A stretch of 64,000 nucleotides of DNA from NCBI GenBank assembly GCA_024628785.1, contig CP102405.1, positions 1,984,001-2,048,000 of the forward strand, in the 5' to 3' direction. The notes below the pieces were generated by a model. It saw only the letters and a list, made by a program, of their open reading frames with translations. It did not search any database and was not told the DNA's origin. Numbering within the stretch: the stretch's first letter is position 1; the number at the start of each line of letters is the position of its first letter. The stretch comes from Fusobacteria bacterium ZRK30. Its GTDB lineage: Bacteria; Fusobacteriota; Fusobacteriia; Fusobacteriales; Fusobacteriaceae. This document shows positions 36,097 through 45,802 of this stretch, piece after piece. Both the position numbers and the translations under genes were made by a program.

Positions 36097-36681
36097 CTAC
36101 AACTCTATTATGTTTTGTATTTTTATTCCATGTTCTTTTAGATCATCTACAAATTTCGAAATTGGAAATCCCATGACATTATAAAATTCTCCCTCTATCC
36201 TATCAATTAGTATTCCTGCTCCTACACCTTGTATCCCGTAAGACCCTGCTTTATCCATTGGTTCTCCTGTTTCTATATACCAATCTATCTCTTCTTTTGA
36301 TATTTCTTTAAATTTTACAACAGTTTTATCAAAACTTGAAATAAATATTTCCTTACTTTTGTTTATTAGTGAATAAGCTGTTACAACTTCATGGGTCCTT
36401 CCAGATAAGTTGGTAAGTGTTGAAAATGCATCATGACAATCTTTCGGTTTCCCTAAAATTTTCCCGTCTAAGATCACCACAGTATCTGCCGATACTACAA
36501 ATTCATCGGGATAGTTTTTTGCTACTTCTATTCCTTTTTTTACCGCTATGTCTACCACTTGTTCAATCAGATCCTCTTTGTCGCTTACTTCTTCTATTTC
36601 TGTAACAACTACCTCTATTTTTTTTATTCCAAAATTACTCAGAATTTCAAATCTTCTAGGAGATTTAGAAGCCAATATCAT
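36097..36681 (-). CDS. maf: Maf-family nucleoside triphosphate pyrophosphatase
   Basis: Maf proteins hydrolyse non-canonical or modified nucleoside triphosphates and are linked to division arrest. The 194-residue protein has the start ILASKSPRR, the catalytic SADTVV, GKPKD and KAGSYGIQG blocks. It lies 2 bases after the FtsK-like membrane protein gene and 9 before mreB, and maf-mreB neighbours are common. Confidence 0.95.
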   Translation of the reverse strand: MILASKSPRRFEILSNFGIKKIEVVVTEIEEVSDKEDLIEQVVDIAVKKGIEVAKNYPDEFVVSADTVVILDGKILGKPKDCHDAFSTLTNLSGRTHEVVTAYSLINKSKEIFISSFDKTVVKFKEISKEEIDWYIETGEPMDKAGSYGIQGVGAGILIDRIEGEFYNVMGFPISKFVDDLKEHGIKIQNIIEL

Positions 36682-36683
36682 TT

Positions 36684-37550
36684 TTACACCTCTTCTGTTT
36701 TAAATTTAAAGTGCAACTGCCCTTCAGTCACCTTTTCTATCTCATCTGCTTTATTTTCTTCATCTATTTTTTTTTCTTTTAATTCTTTTTTTTCTACCAG
36801 GTCTATCCCGGTGATATTTAGCTGTTTCTCCATGGATCTTTTTTTCTTATTCTCCATCTTGTTTTTTAACTGTGAAATTCTTTCTTCTCTTTGCTTTTCA
36901 ACTGTTTTTTCAATTACACTTTGCTTCTGTGCCTCTATTCTTTCAGTTTTTTCTTTTTCTAAAATTTGCTTCTTTATTCTTTTTTTCTCTTTTATTAATT
37001 TTCTTATCTTTTTTCGTTTTTCACGGTTCTCCTTGTGGTAGTAACTAAGTATTCTTCGGACTAGATTTCCCGCTATTTTCCCAAAAAGTATAAACGAAGA
37101 GAAAAATAGTATAGTTCCCGTAACTGCAATATTAATATTGACAGGCACTAAAAAATAAAATTTATATAGGATCATTGTTATTAACATCCCTAGGTTTTTA
37201 TCCACATAAAGATATATGAAAATTCTTTTATCCAAACCCTCTTTTTCTAGATCAGCCACATGAAACAACAACTGCAAGTTACTCAGGCATATTAAAAAAA
37301 CAAAGAAAAAATTAAGTCTCATTAGAAAGACTGTTCTTTTATTTGAATCCAGTATAAAATCCGAAAGGATACTTAATATCAAGTATGGAATCAAAACACT
37401 TTTAAAGTCGCCCAAAACCTCTCCTAAAGACCGGTAACTCCCACTTAAATATATTTCTTTTCCATCTGCAACATAAACATATATTAAAAATAATATTAAA
37501 ATAATTTTTAATAAAACAAATAATTTCCTCTTCTTCTCCAAATCGACCAT
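36684..37550 (-). CDS. Membrane protein resembling the FtsK N-terminal domain, with coiled-coil tail
   Basis: I do not recognise a named family. The 288-residue protein has five hydrophobic segments (about 10-28, 50-67, 76-97, 117-135, 138-157) followed by a highly charged Lys/Glu/Arg coiled coil (about 170-275). Spacing, the LLFHV end of the third segment and the DKNLGMLITMILYKF stretch recall the membrane anchor of FtsK/SpoIIIE, yet no ATPase motor follows: maf begins 2 bases after the stop. It is the first gene of a cluster with maf and mreB, so a role in wall growth or division is plausible. An MreD-like protein is an alternative. Confidence 0.7.
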   Translation of the reverse strand: MVDLEKKRKLFVLLKIILILFLIYVYVADGKEIYLSGSYRSLGEVLGDFKSVLIPYLILSILSDFILDSNKRTVFLMRLNFFFVFLICLSNLQLLFHVADLEKEGLDKRIFIYLYVDKNLGMLITMILYKFYFLVPVNINIAVTGTILFFSSFILFGKIAGNLVRRILSYYHKENREKRKKIRKLIKEKKRIKKQILEKEKTERIEAQKQSVIEKTVEKQREERISQLKNKMENKKKRSMEKQLNITGIDLVEKKELKEKKIDEENKADEIEKVTEGQLHFKFKTEEV

Positions 37551-37582
37551 CCTATCTATCCAAAAATCGAACTTTTATTGTA

Positions 37583-37611
37583 ATTTTATCATATGAGGTA
37601 GCAAAATACAA
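37583..37611 (-). promoter_or_regulatory. Promoter of the maf-mreB-scpB run
   Basis: On the minus strand TTGTAT (37606-37611), a 17-base spacer ending in TGA and TAAAAT (37583-37588) form an extended -10 promoter about 33 bases upstream of the first start codon of the run. Confidence 0.65.
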
Positions 37612-37684
37612 GTTTAGAACATCCAAATATCCAGTAAATACGCCAATAATATCTATAATTGTCCAATTTAAGTTTATTTAAAAT

Positions 37685-39070
37685 TTAATAGGTTGAAAAT
37701 CCACTTATATTTTGAATATCATATAAAAATTTATTACTTCTATACCCATCCTCTAACTTTTCTTTTTCTATAATATAGGTATCGTTATCATCGTTCCATA
37801 ACATATCAAAATATTGTTCTATATCTATAGCCAATTTGGAATTTAAAGGAGCTACCACCCTTATATTGGTATCTAGAGTATAGTCTCTGATATTTCTCTT
37901 GGTCAAATTGGCTGATCCTCCATTTACCACCATCACATCAGAAGTTTTTATAACTACCAGCTTAGTGTGATATTGCTCCCCTGAAGATCTATACCATCTC
38001 ACCTCTATCTTACCCTTACTTTTATCTATCAGCTTTTTACCTGTAACTTTATTTGGTATCCCTGTTTTCTTCATCCCGAATGCCTCTTTATTTTCATCCA
38101 ATATCAATCTTATTTTGACACCTCTTTTCGCCGCATCAATTAATTTTTTTACAATCACTTTATCCCCTAAATAGAACATACCTATATAGATCTCATCCCC
38201 GTTTTGACTGTTATCTATATCTATATCCAAAGCTTTTCCTATCTTCCCCTCGGTGAGTAACTGTATCTTATATTGGCCCTCATTATGAAATTCAACTGCA
38301 GGCAGTTTCATTTTAACTCCTGATAATTCTCCTACAGCTTTTTCTGATTCTACCACTGAGTTTATTATTTCACCGTCAAATTTAAAGCCTATATTGGAAT
38401 GATATCCACTGGCACTGTGGGGATTCGCCGAAGTTACCAAAGCTTCTTTTTCTGTCACCAATACCTTCCTATGATTCCCCTTTAAATTAATTAATTTTAA
38501 ATAGGCCCTTATGGTTACTTTAGGAGCTTCCGGACTGAATGGGTTTGGAAGCCACCCATACTTTCCTGTTCCAAACCAACTGAAAAAATATCTCCAAAAT
38601 GTCGAATATACGCTATTTGCCCCATTGGTTTCTGTAAGGTCGGTTAAAATAACTGTAATTCCATTTTTTTCCAACTTTTCTAACTCATTTGTATTATAAA
38701 CACCGTAAAAAGTATTTATCTCGTCGGTTATAAAATATATCTTTATGTCTTTATTTTCCTTTTTCTTTTTTATTAGTGCTTTTTTTATCCCAGAAGATAC
38801 TTTAGGAAAATTAAATTCACTGGCATTATATAAATTATTAAATAAAAATACATCCATAACTATAAATTCATCAGCATTTTCTATCATTTTTTCCATCTGG
38901 TTGAAAATTCTATGCTCTGTATAGACAATACCTTCTCTTCTATGGGTCAGATCATAATAAAATTCCACATTGTCTGTCTGGTAAGTTGGACTCTCCATAG
39001 ATATATTTGGCGGGAGATTACTGCATCCAAAGAAAATCAAAAAGAACAAACTTATAACCCACTTCATCAC
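37685..39070 (-). CDS. Phospholipase D-family lipoprotein
   Basis: The 461-residue protein has a lipoprotein signal ending in FFGC and two PLD half-sites: HRKVLVTEKEALVTSAN in the first half and YHTKLVVIKTSDVMVVNGGS in the second, each with the HxK core. Enzymes of this type include cardiolipin synthases and phosphodiesterases; the lipid anchor on the periplasmic side speaks for a role on envelope phospholipids. Its start overlaps the upstream hydrolase gene by 4 bases. Confidence 0.85.
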   Translation of the reverse strand: MMKWVISLFFLIFFGCSNLPPNISMESPTYQTDNVEFYYDLTHRREGIVYTEHRIFNQMEKMIENADEFIVMDVFLFNNLYNASEFNFPKVSSGIKKALIKKKKENKDIKIYFITDEINTFYGVYNTNELEKLEKNGITVILTDLTETNGANSVYSTFWRYFFSWFGTGKYGWLPNPFSPEAPKVTIRAYLKLINLKGNHRKVLVTEKEALVTSANPHSASGYHSNIGFKFDGEIINSVVESEKAVGELSGVKMKLPAVEFHNEGQYKIQLLTEGKIGKALDIDIDNSQNGDEIYIGMFYLGDKVIVKKLIDAAKRGVKIRLILDENKEAFGMKKTGIPNKVTGKKLIDKSKGKIEVRWYRSSGEQYHTKLVVIKTSDVMVVNGGSANLTKRNIRDYTLDTNIRVVAPLNSKLAIDIEQYFDMLWNDDNDTYIIEKEKLEDGYRSNKFLYDIQNISGFSTY

Positions 39071-39930
39071 ACCGACCTCCTATCTAACCAAATCAAAAGG
39101 TCATCATAAACTTCACGTCTGTTTATCTCATTCAACATCTCGTGGCGACCTTCTTCATATAGTTTTAATGTTATATCACTGTATCCAAGTTTTTTATAAA
39201 ATTTATATAATTTTTTCGTTCCAGCCCCATAGTTCCCTACAGGATCATCTGAGCCAGAAAAGATATATACAGGAGTTTTTTTATATTTTCTTTTATCCCC
39301 TACCTTTGATGATTCCTTCAAAAGATAAAATAAACCTTGAAAATAACTCGTATAAGGGGTAAATCCGCAGAAGGGATCACTTTCGTATGCTTCTATACTT
39401 TTTTCGTCCCTGGATAACCACCTGAATTTTTTATCTCCTGAGAATTTCAAGTTGTTTCTTCCAAATAACAATTTATTTAATATTATGTCCCTTTTATTTC
39501 GAAATAATAAAAGAAACCTTGATAAAGAATACCCGAATTTTATCGAAATTTTAGATGGCCTAGCAGATCCTGATAAAATAATTCCGTCATTCTTTATCCC
39601 TCTTTCCAATAAAATTTGAGTAATAAAGGATCCCATACTATGCCCCAATATAAATAGAGGCTTCTCATCTCTAATTTTTTCAATGGAATCCACAAGCTCC
39701 TCCAGAGAACTCTTAAACTCACCTTTTACCAATCCCAATCCCTCTAACTCTTCTATGTTATCCCCGTGCCCTTTGTGGTCTATCATAGCCACTCTGTACC
39801 CATTATCGTTCAGGTAATCAGCCACTTTTTCATATCTTTTTGAGTATTCAGCCATACCATGAATTATGAATATCGTTCCTTTTATAGTTACATCTGCAGG
39901 AGGCTCCCACAATCTAATTTGTTTTTCCAT
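39067..39930 (-). CDS. Alpha/beta hydrolase, monoacylglycerol-lipase type
   Basis: The 287-residue protein fits the serine aminopeptidase/lysophospholipase (Hydrolase_4) family: HGMAEYSKRY (24-33), nucleophile S98 in GHSMGS, an acid in SGSDDPVG and a histidine in EGRHEML. No signal peptide is seen, so it is likely cytoplasmic. It is coupled by a 4-base overlap to the phospholipase D lipoprotein gene, which suggests a shared job in lipid turnover. Confidence 0.85.
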   Translation of the reverse strand: MEKQIRLWEPPADVTIKGTIFIIHGMAEYSKRYEKVADYLNDNGYRVAMIDHKGHGDNIEELEGLGLVKGEFKSSLEELVDSIEKIRDEKPLFILGHSMGSFITQILLERGIKNDGIILSGSARPSKISIKFGYSLSRFLLLFRNKRDIILNKLLFGRNNLKFSGDKKFRWLSRDEKSIEAYESDPFCGFTPYTSYFQGLFYLLKESSKVGDKRKYKKTPVYIFSGSDDPVGNYGAGTKKLYKFYKKLGYSDITLKLYEEGRHEMLNEINRREVYDDLLIWLDRRSV

Positions 39931-39976
39931 TTCTAATGTTCCTCCTACCTTCTATTATTAATTTAATTATATTGTA

Positions 39977-40005
39977 ATTCTAAGATTTTTCCTAATTTGT
40001 ATCAA
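39977..40005 (-). promoter_or_regulatory. Promoter of the hydrolase-phospholipase D pair
   Basis: On the minus strand TTGATA (40000-40005), a 17-base spacer and TAGAAT (39977-39982) match a sigma-A-type promoter between the folE terminator and the hydrolase start. Confidence 0.65.
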
Positions 40006-40025
40006 GTTTTTTATTTTTCTAAAAT

Positions 40026-40054
40026 AAAAAATGAGACCTGCTATTAGGTCTCAT
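40026..40054 (-). terminator. Intrinsic terminator of folE
   Basis: A perfect 9-bp stem ATGAGACCT/AGGTCTCAT (arms 40031-40039 and 40046-40054) with a 6-base loop is followed by a long T-run on the minus strand. It lies just after the folE stop codon. Confidence 0.9.
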
Positions 40055-40072
40055 CTTACAATTAATTTTTCC

Positions 40073-40633
40073 CTACATGTGTTTTATCAATGACAGCGCT
40101 TCTTCCCTGGTTGCAAGGTTAGTTCTAAATATTCCCCTTACTCCAGATGTGATTGTCTTTGATCCTGGTTTTTGTATTCCCCTCATAGTCATACACATAT
40201 GCTCTGCTTCTATTACAACCAATACTCCCTTTGCACTAAGTTTCCCCATTAAAGCTTCTACTATCTCACTATTCAGACGCTCTTGAAGTTGTGGTTTTTT
40301 AGAAGCTACATCCACTACTCTGGCTAATTTACTCAACCCTGTTACTTTTCCGTTTTCTGGGATGTAGGCTATATGTACCTTTCCATAAAACGGCAATAAG
40401 TGATGTTCACACAATGAATAAAATTGAATATCCTTCACTATCACCATATCGTTATGCTCTACATGGAAAAATACAGAAATTTCATCTGCCGGGTCCTTGT
40501 GTAACCCTCCACATATTTCACCAAACATCCTAGCTACTCTGTCTGGAGTCTCAAGTAACCCTTCTCTATTTATATCTTCTCCCATACCTTCTAGGATTAA
40601 CTTTACTCCATCCATTATCTTGTTCTTATCCAT
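40073..40633 (-). CDS. folE: GTP cyclohydrolase I
   Basis: FolE converts GTP to dihydroneopterin triphosphate, the first step of tetrahydrofolate (or queuosine) synthesis. The 186-residue protein has the zinc ligands C75, H78 and C147 in CEHHLLPF and HMCMTMRGI. The ATG is preceded by GAGGAGG. It stands alone: a terminator follows and no other folate-synthesis gene is adjacent, so its product could feed either pathway. Confidence 0.96.
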   Translation of the reverse strand: MDKNKIMDGVKLILEGMGEDINREGLLETPDRVARMFGEICGGLHKDPADEISVFFHVEHNDMVIVKDIQFYSLCEHHLLPFYGKVHIAYIPENGKVTGLSKLARVVDVASKKPQLQERLNSEIVEALMGKLSAKGVLVVIEAEHMCMTMRGIQKPGSKTITSGVRGIFRTNLATREEALSLIKHM

Positions 40634-40716
40634 AAAACTGCCTCCTCACTCTCTCACTCTCTTTTATAATTTTCATAAAGTGCTTATAGAAATATTCTTA
40701 ATTTATAGTTTTTTAT

Positions 40717-40725
40717 ATTTTATCA
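40717..40725 (-). promoter_or_regulatory. Candidate extended -10 promoter of folE
   Basis: TGA-TAAAAT on the minus strand (-10 at 40717-40722) within the 295-base divergent gap between folE and hslU. No convincing -35 box; the rest of the gap is AT-rich and holds only the hslU promoter. Confidence 0.4.
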
Positions 40726-40867
40726 TATTTTTCATTTAAAATCACTCAAAATTACTCCTGAATAAATTGTAATTCCCTAAAAAAATAAAAATATCTGCCA
40801 TAGTAAAATATTTTTCTAAAGAATAAAAAAACACTTTACTTTTCTCCTTATATTATGAACACATTTC

Positions 40868-40896
40868 TTGTAATAGCCACATAAATAGTATATAAT
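40868..40896 (+). promoter_or_regulatory. Promoter of the hslU-smc-lpxK operon
   Basis: TTGTAA (40868-40873), a 17-base spacer and a perfect TATAAT (40891-40896) precede hslU by about 32 bases. It is the only good plus-strand promoter before the run of seven genes. Confidence 0.7.
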
Positions 40897-40928
40897 ATGT
40901 CGTTAGACACTGTTATGAGGAGGAAAAA

Positions 40929-42248
40929 ATGAAAGAAAATTTAATCCCTAAAAAAATTGTAGAAGAATTAAATAAATATATAATTTCTCAAGAAGATGCA
41001 AAAAAAAATGTAGCTATTTCACTCAGAAATAGATATAGAAGAAAGCATATTTCAGATATGAAATTAAAAAATGAAATTACTCCTAAAAATATAATCTTAA
41101 TAGGACCTACAGGTGTTGGTAAGACTGAGATTGCCAGAAGATTAGCCACTATTACAAACTCTCCATTTATCAAAGTAGAAGCTACTAAATATACCGAAGT
41201 AGGTTATGTAGGAAAAGATGTAGAATCTATGATAAAGGACCTTGTTTCAATCACTTTTAACAAATTAAAGTCGGAAAAAATAGAGATGTTGAGAGAAAAA
41301 TACAAGGAATCTACCTTTCTTAAGGTAGCTAAACTTATAAAACCTTATGGTACGATCAACCCTGATGAAAAAAGTGCTTTGTTAGAGGAAGTAATATCTG
41401 GAAAGTATGATGATCAGGAGATTGAAATTGAAAAACACCAAAGTTCTGATGCTCCAATGATTGAAGTGTTTGCCACTGGAAATGAGCCGGAAGAAGATGG
41501 AGTAAAAGGTATTATCGATAATATTATGAGTTCTTTCCCAGGTGGGAAGAAAAAAATAGTTAAGATGAGCGTTAAAAACGCCATTGAATATCTTTTAAGA
41601 ACTGAGATTGAACAAAATATAGACATGGAAGAATTGAAACCTCTAGCAGTAGAAAAAGTAGAGGAAGACGGAATTATCTTTATAGACGAGATAGATAAGA
41701 TTGCCGAAAGGGAAGGCAGCAACAGTGAGGTTTCACGTCAAGGTGTTCAAAGAGATATCCTTCCAATAATTGAAGGTACCACAGTTATGACAAAATATGG
41801 TTCTGTTCGAACTGAACATATTTTATTTATTGCAGCCGGAGCCTTTACCCAGGCAAGTCCTAGTGATTTAATGCCTGAATTACAAGGAAGATTCCCTATA
41901 AAAGTGAGATTAAACACTTTAAATAAAGATGACTTTGTGAAGATTTTGACTGAAATAGACTTTAACCTGTTGACTCAATATCAGGAACTATTAAAAACTG
42001 ATAAAGTTAACTTGAGTTTTACTAAAGGCGCTATAGATGAAATAGCAGAGATAGCTATCGATCTCAATGAAGACATTGAAAATATAGGTGCTAGAAGATT
42101 AGCAGGTGTTATTGAAAAAATATTAAATGATATCATGTTTGAAGCTCCCTATGAAAAAGAAACCGCTATAAAAATTGGAAAAAAAGATGTTGTTAAAATA
42201 TTTAGCTATGATCTCGTAGAGGAGAACTTAGATAACTACATCCTATAA
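40929..42248 (+). CDS. hslU: ATP-dependent protease ATPase subunit HslU
   Basis: HslU is the AAA+ unfoldase of the HslVU protease. The 439-residue protein has Walker A GPTGVGKT (59-66), the pore loop GYVG (92-95), the I-domain insertion, Walker B IIFIDEIDKI, and it ends in LDNYIL, matching the C-terminal tail that docks into HslV. hslV is not adjacent: the neighbours are folE (divergent) and smc. The retained tail suggests that an HslV partner exists elsewhere. The start follows GAGGAGG. Confidence 0.95.
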   Translation: MKENLIPKKIVEELNKYIISQEDAKKNVAISLRNRYRRKHISDMKLKNEITPKNIILIGPTGVGKTEIARRLATITNSPFIKVEATKYTEVGYVGKDVESMIKDLVSITFNKLKSEKIEMLREKYKESTFLKVAKLIKPYGTINPDEKSALLEEVISGKYDDQEIEIEKHQSSDAPMIEVFATGNEPEEDGVKGIIDNIMSSFPGGKKKIVKMSVKNAIEYLLRTEIEQNIDMEELKPLAVEKVEEDGIIFIDEIDKIAEREGSNSEVSRQGVQRDILPIIEGTTVMTKYGSVRTEHILFIAAGAFTQASPSDLMPELQGRFPIKVRLNTLNKDDFVKILTEIDFNLLTQYQELLKTDKVNLSFTKGAIDEIAEIAIDLNEDIENIGARRLAGVIEKILNDIMFEAPYEKETAIKIGKKDVVKIFSYDLVEENLDNYIL

Positions 42249-42277
42249 GGCAATCAAAAAAGAAGAGTGAGGAAAAT

Positions 42278-45200
42278 ATGTATTTAAAATGTATAGAAAT
42301 AGATGGATTTAAATCCTTTGCAGATAAGATTAAACTTGATTTTGATATGGGAATAACCTCTATCGTAGGACCTAATGGAAGTGGAAAGTCTAATATACTA
42401 GATGCTATCCTATGGGTATTAGGAGAACAGTCATATAAAAATATAAGAGCTAAAGAGAGCAGCGACGTAATATTTTCCGGTGGAAAAAATAAAAAACCTA
42501 GAAGTACTGCTACTGTGTCACTCTATATAGACAACGAAGACAAAGTTTTAGAGATAGATGATGAAGTGGTCAAAGTGACAAGGAAGATCAATAAAAAAAG
42601 TGAAAATGAATACTATATAAATGATCAGAGATGCCGACTAAAAGATATCAACGAATTATTTTTAGACACAGGAGTGGGTAAAAGTGCCTACTCTGTAATT
42701 GGACAGGGGAAGGTCGAAAAGATAATCAGTGCCTCCAACAAAGAGATAAAAAGTATTATAGAGGAAGCCGCCGGGATAAAAAAAATAAAACTACGTAAAG
42801 ACGAAGCTTTAAAGAAACTTGCTAAGGTAGAGTTAGAAACCGATAAAATAAACCTCATTGTCAATGAGTTGGAAGAGAATAAAGAAAAAATTGGTAAACA
42901 AGCTGAAAAGGCTATTAAATATAAGAAGTTAGATGACGAGATAAACACTTTAAAAAAATCTATCTATCTGGAAGAGTATCAAACCAATCAAAAAATTCTA
43001 GATGATCTATCTAAACAGAAACACAACTCAAGCCATGCCTTAAAAGAACTCGAAAAACAATTCACAGAAAAAGAAGCTACTTTGGAAGAAGTAAACAACA
43101 AAAGAAATCTTCTCAGCGATGAGATCAATACATTGACCGACAAAAATATTAATTTAAAAAAAGATGTGGATAAATTAGTCAATGATAAAGTTTTATACGG
43201 AGAAAGGATCAAAGGGTTCAATCGTGAGATCTGTAGTAAAAAAGAAAATTTAAAAAATTTAGAGGGTAAACTAAAGGATCAAACTAATGAACTGGACAGA
43301 TTAAACTCTAAAAAAGATGTTGTTTTAGAAGAATTAAAAAACCTGGAAGGGGATAACCTAAAGTATGAAAAACAAATAGGTGATTTTGAACTTCTTCAAA
43401 GAGATCTAGAGATAGAGATTGGGGTACAAAAAGAACACGTTATGGATTCTGAAGTAGGCAGACTAAAATTGATCGCTGAAATAGAAAACTCTGAAAAAAG
43501 AACTAAGAGCAGTGCCAATAAGATTCGTGGATTAGATGAAGAAGCTGCGGAATATAATAAAAAAATTGAAAAATTAACCACTGAATTGAACCTACTAGAA
43601 AGTAAACAGAAAAATATTCAAACAGAGATAAAGAAGATTGATGATACTATTGAAGATGCTGAAAAACAAATAGACACCCTCAGTCAAAAGATGAATATAA
43701 TTTACGACGAGAGGAAAGAAGTGGCTTACAACCTCAGCAGACAAGGTGCAAAATTAGAAAATCTAAAAAAATTAGAAGCTAATAATGAAGGATTTTTTAA
43801 AGGTGTAAAAGCTGTTTTAAATGCCAATATTGATGGTGTAGACGGAGCTTTTATAAGTCTTATTGATATCCCGGAACACCTTGAAACAGCTATAGAATCA
43901 TCTGTTGGTGGATCGTTACAAGATATTGTCGTAAAAGACAGCGGGATAGCTAAAAAATGTATCTCCTACCTAAAACAATCAAATGGTGGTAGAGCTTCAT
44001 TCTTAGCCTTTGACAGCATAAAATTAAATAATTCTAAAAAGACAATATCACAGGATGGCGTTCTAGGTTATGCCAGCGAGCTAGTCGGTTACGATTCAAT
44101 TTATGATAAACCTGTAGAATTTGTATTAGGAAACCTTTTGGTAGTTAAATCTACAGATGTAGCTCTAAAAATATCCAAGGAAAACCTCCACCGCGGAAAT
44201 ATCGTCACTCTAGGAGGAGAGCTTATCTCAGGTAGAGGTCGTATCACCGGTGGACAGCATATAAAATCTGCCAGTTCAATTATCTTTGAAAGAAAAAAAG
44301 AAATAAAGAAATTAGATAAAATAGTCGGTGAATTGGATAAAAAACATAAAGAACTAGATAATTCATATGATACACACTCTAAACAAATGGATGAATATGA
44401 GAAAAAATTGGAAAACATCGATGATCTTAGAGTTGCAAAGGAAGACTCCTACCGGGAAATTTTAAGAAATCATACAGATCTTACAGACACTCATAGAAAA
44501 GAAACAAAAAAATTGAAGGTTATAGAGATGGAAAAAGTTGAAGAAACAAATTACATAAATGAATACAATAAACAACTTAAAAATGCTACTACCCAAAGAT
44601 TTGATGTTGAGGCGTTTCTAAAAAAATCTAAAGATCGTTTGGCAGATAACAATAAAAAATTAATATCTCTTAAAACAGAAATAGAATTAGTTAATAAATC
44701 TTATTCTAATATAAAGATAAATTATTTAAATAAAAAGGAGCAAGTCAAGCAGCTAGAAAGGGAGATCCAAAGAAATAAAGGATTCCTCCAAGAGTTCCAG
44801 ACTGAAAATAAAAAAACTGGATTGGAAATTGAAAAACTTAACTCAGATGTAATCAAATTAAATGAGAGATTAAATAATATCCAAAATGAATTCCATAATG
44901 AAAATATAAGATACGAAAAAGAATTTTTAGAAATTAAAGAGAAGAAGAAACTCCAAGAAGAGCTTGAAGCCATGGAAAAAAAAGAAATCTTAGCAGTTAA
45001 AAACATTGAAAAAGACCTTATATTAGGTGAGAACAAGATAAAAATTCTCATTGAAAAACTGGAAAAAACTATAAACTGGGTTACTCAAATAGAGGAAAAG
45101 CTGGCTGGTCTAGTAGATATAAAAGAGGTCCCTTTAGAATCAACTGTTGCAGAATCCAAGGAGATCCTCTATCGTTTAGAGGCAAGGCTCAAAGGGTTAG

Positions 45201-45790
45201 GTTTAGTAAATCTCTTAGCTATCGAAGAATTTACAGAACTGACAAAAAAACATGAGTTTATAACAGCACAAAGAGATGACCTTATCGTCAGTAAAAAAGC
45301 CCTTTTAAAATTAGTTGAAGATATTGAAAAAATTATTGAGACTAAGTTTTTTACTGCATATAAGGAAATCGATAAAAACTTCGAATATATGTGTAAAGAG
45401 GTCTTAAATAATTCCATCGGTAGATTACAGCTGGTTGATAATGAAAATATTCTTGAAAGTGGCATTGACTTAATGGTAAAATTTAAGAACAAAAAATCCC
45501 AGTCTATAACTTTACTCTCAGGGGGAGAAAAATCAATGGTGGCTATTGCCTTTATTATGGCACTATTTATGTATAAACCAAGCCCATTTACTTTCTTTGA
45601 TGAGATTGAAGCAGCACTAGACGAAACTAACATAAAAAAACTTATTAGTAAGTTAAAGGAGTTTACCGACAGATCTCAGTTTATTTTAATTACACATAAT
45701 AAGGAAACTATGAGACGTTCTGATACTCTCTATGGTGTTACTATGAATAAAGAATTAGGAGAATCCAAGATAATATCGGTAAGTGTATAA
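42278..45790 (+). CDS. smc: Chromosome segregation protein SMC
   Basis: The 1170-residue protein has the N-terminal Walker A GPNGSGKS (31-38), a first coiled coil (about 165-495), a hinge (about 505-660, GFFKGVKAVL to GGELISGRGRITGG), a second coiled coil (about 670-1010), and the C-terminal signature LLSGGEKSMVAIAF with Walker B FFDEIEAALDE. It condenses and organises the chromosome together with ScpA/ScpB; scpB is also in this window. It is 29 bases after hslU and 12 before the ABC ATPase gene. Confidence 0.97.
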   Translation: MYLKCIEIDGFKSFADKIKLDFDMGITSIVGPNGSGKSNILDAILWVLGEQSYKNIRAKESSDVIFSGGKNKKPRSTATVSLYIDNEDKVLEIDDEVVKVTRKINKKSENEYYINDQRCRLKDINELFLDTGVGKSAYSVIGQGKVEKIISASNKEIKSIIEEAAGIKKIKLRKDEALKKLAKVELETDKINLIVNELEENKEKIGKQAEKAIKYKKLDDEINTLKKSIYLEEYQTNQKILDDLSKQKHNSSHALKELEKQFTEKEATLEEVNNKRNLLSDEINTLTDKNINLKKDVDKLVNDKVLYGERIKGFNREICSKKENLKNLEGKLKDQTNELDRLNSKKDVVLEELKNLEGDNLKYEKQIGDFELLQRDLEIEIGVQKEHVMDSEVGRLKLIAEIENSEKRTKSSANKIRGLDEEAAEYNKKIEKLTTELNLLESKQKNIQTEIKKIDDTIEDAEKQIDTLSQKMNIIYDERKEVAYNLSRQGAKLENLKKLEANNEGFFKGVKAVLNANIDGVDGAFISLIDIPEHLETAIESSVGGSLQDIVVKDSGIAKKCISYLKQSNGGRASFLAFDSIKLNNSKKTISQDGVLGYASELVGYDSIYDKPVEFVLGNLLVVKSTDVALKISKENLHRGNIVTLGGELISGRGRITGGQHIKSASSIIFERKKEIKKLDKIVGELDKKHKELDNSYDTHSKQMDEYEKKLENIDDLRVAKEDSYREILRNHTDLTDTHRKETKKLKVIEMEKVEETNYINEYNKQLKNATTQRFDVEAFLKKSKDRLADNNKKLISLKTEIELVNKSYSNIKINYLNKKEQVKQLEREIQRNKGFLQEFQTENKKTGLEIEKLNSDVIKLNERLNNIQNEFHNENIRYEKEFLEIKEKKKLQEELEAMEKKEILAVKNIEKDLILGENKIKILIEKLEKTINWVTQIEEKLAGLVDIKEVPLESTVAESKEILYRLEARLKGLGLVNLLAIEEFTELTKKHEFITAQRDDLIVSKKALLKLVEDIEKIIETKFFTAYKEIDKNFEYMCKEVLNNSIGRLQLVDNENILESGIDLMVKFKNKKSQSITLLSGGEKSMVAIAFIMALFMYKPSPFTFFDEIEAALDETNIKKLISKLKEFTDRSQFILITHNKETMRRSDTLYGVTMNKELGESKIISVSV

Positions 45791-45802
45791 AAGAGAGGTA
45801 GA

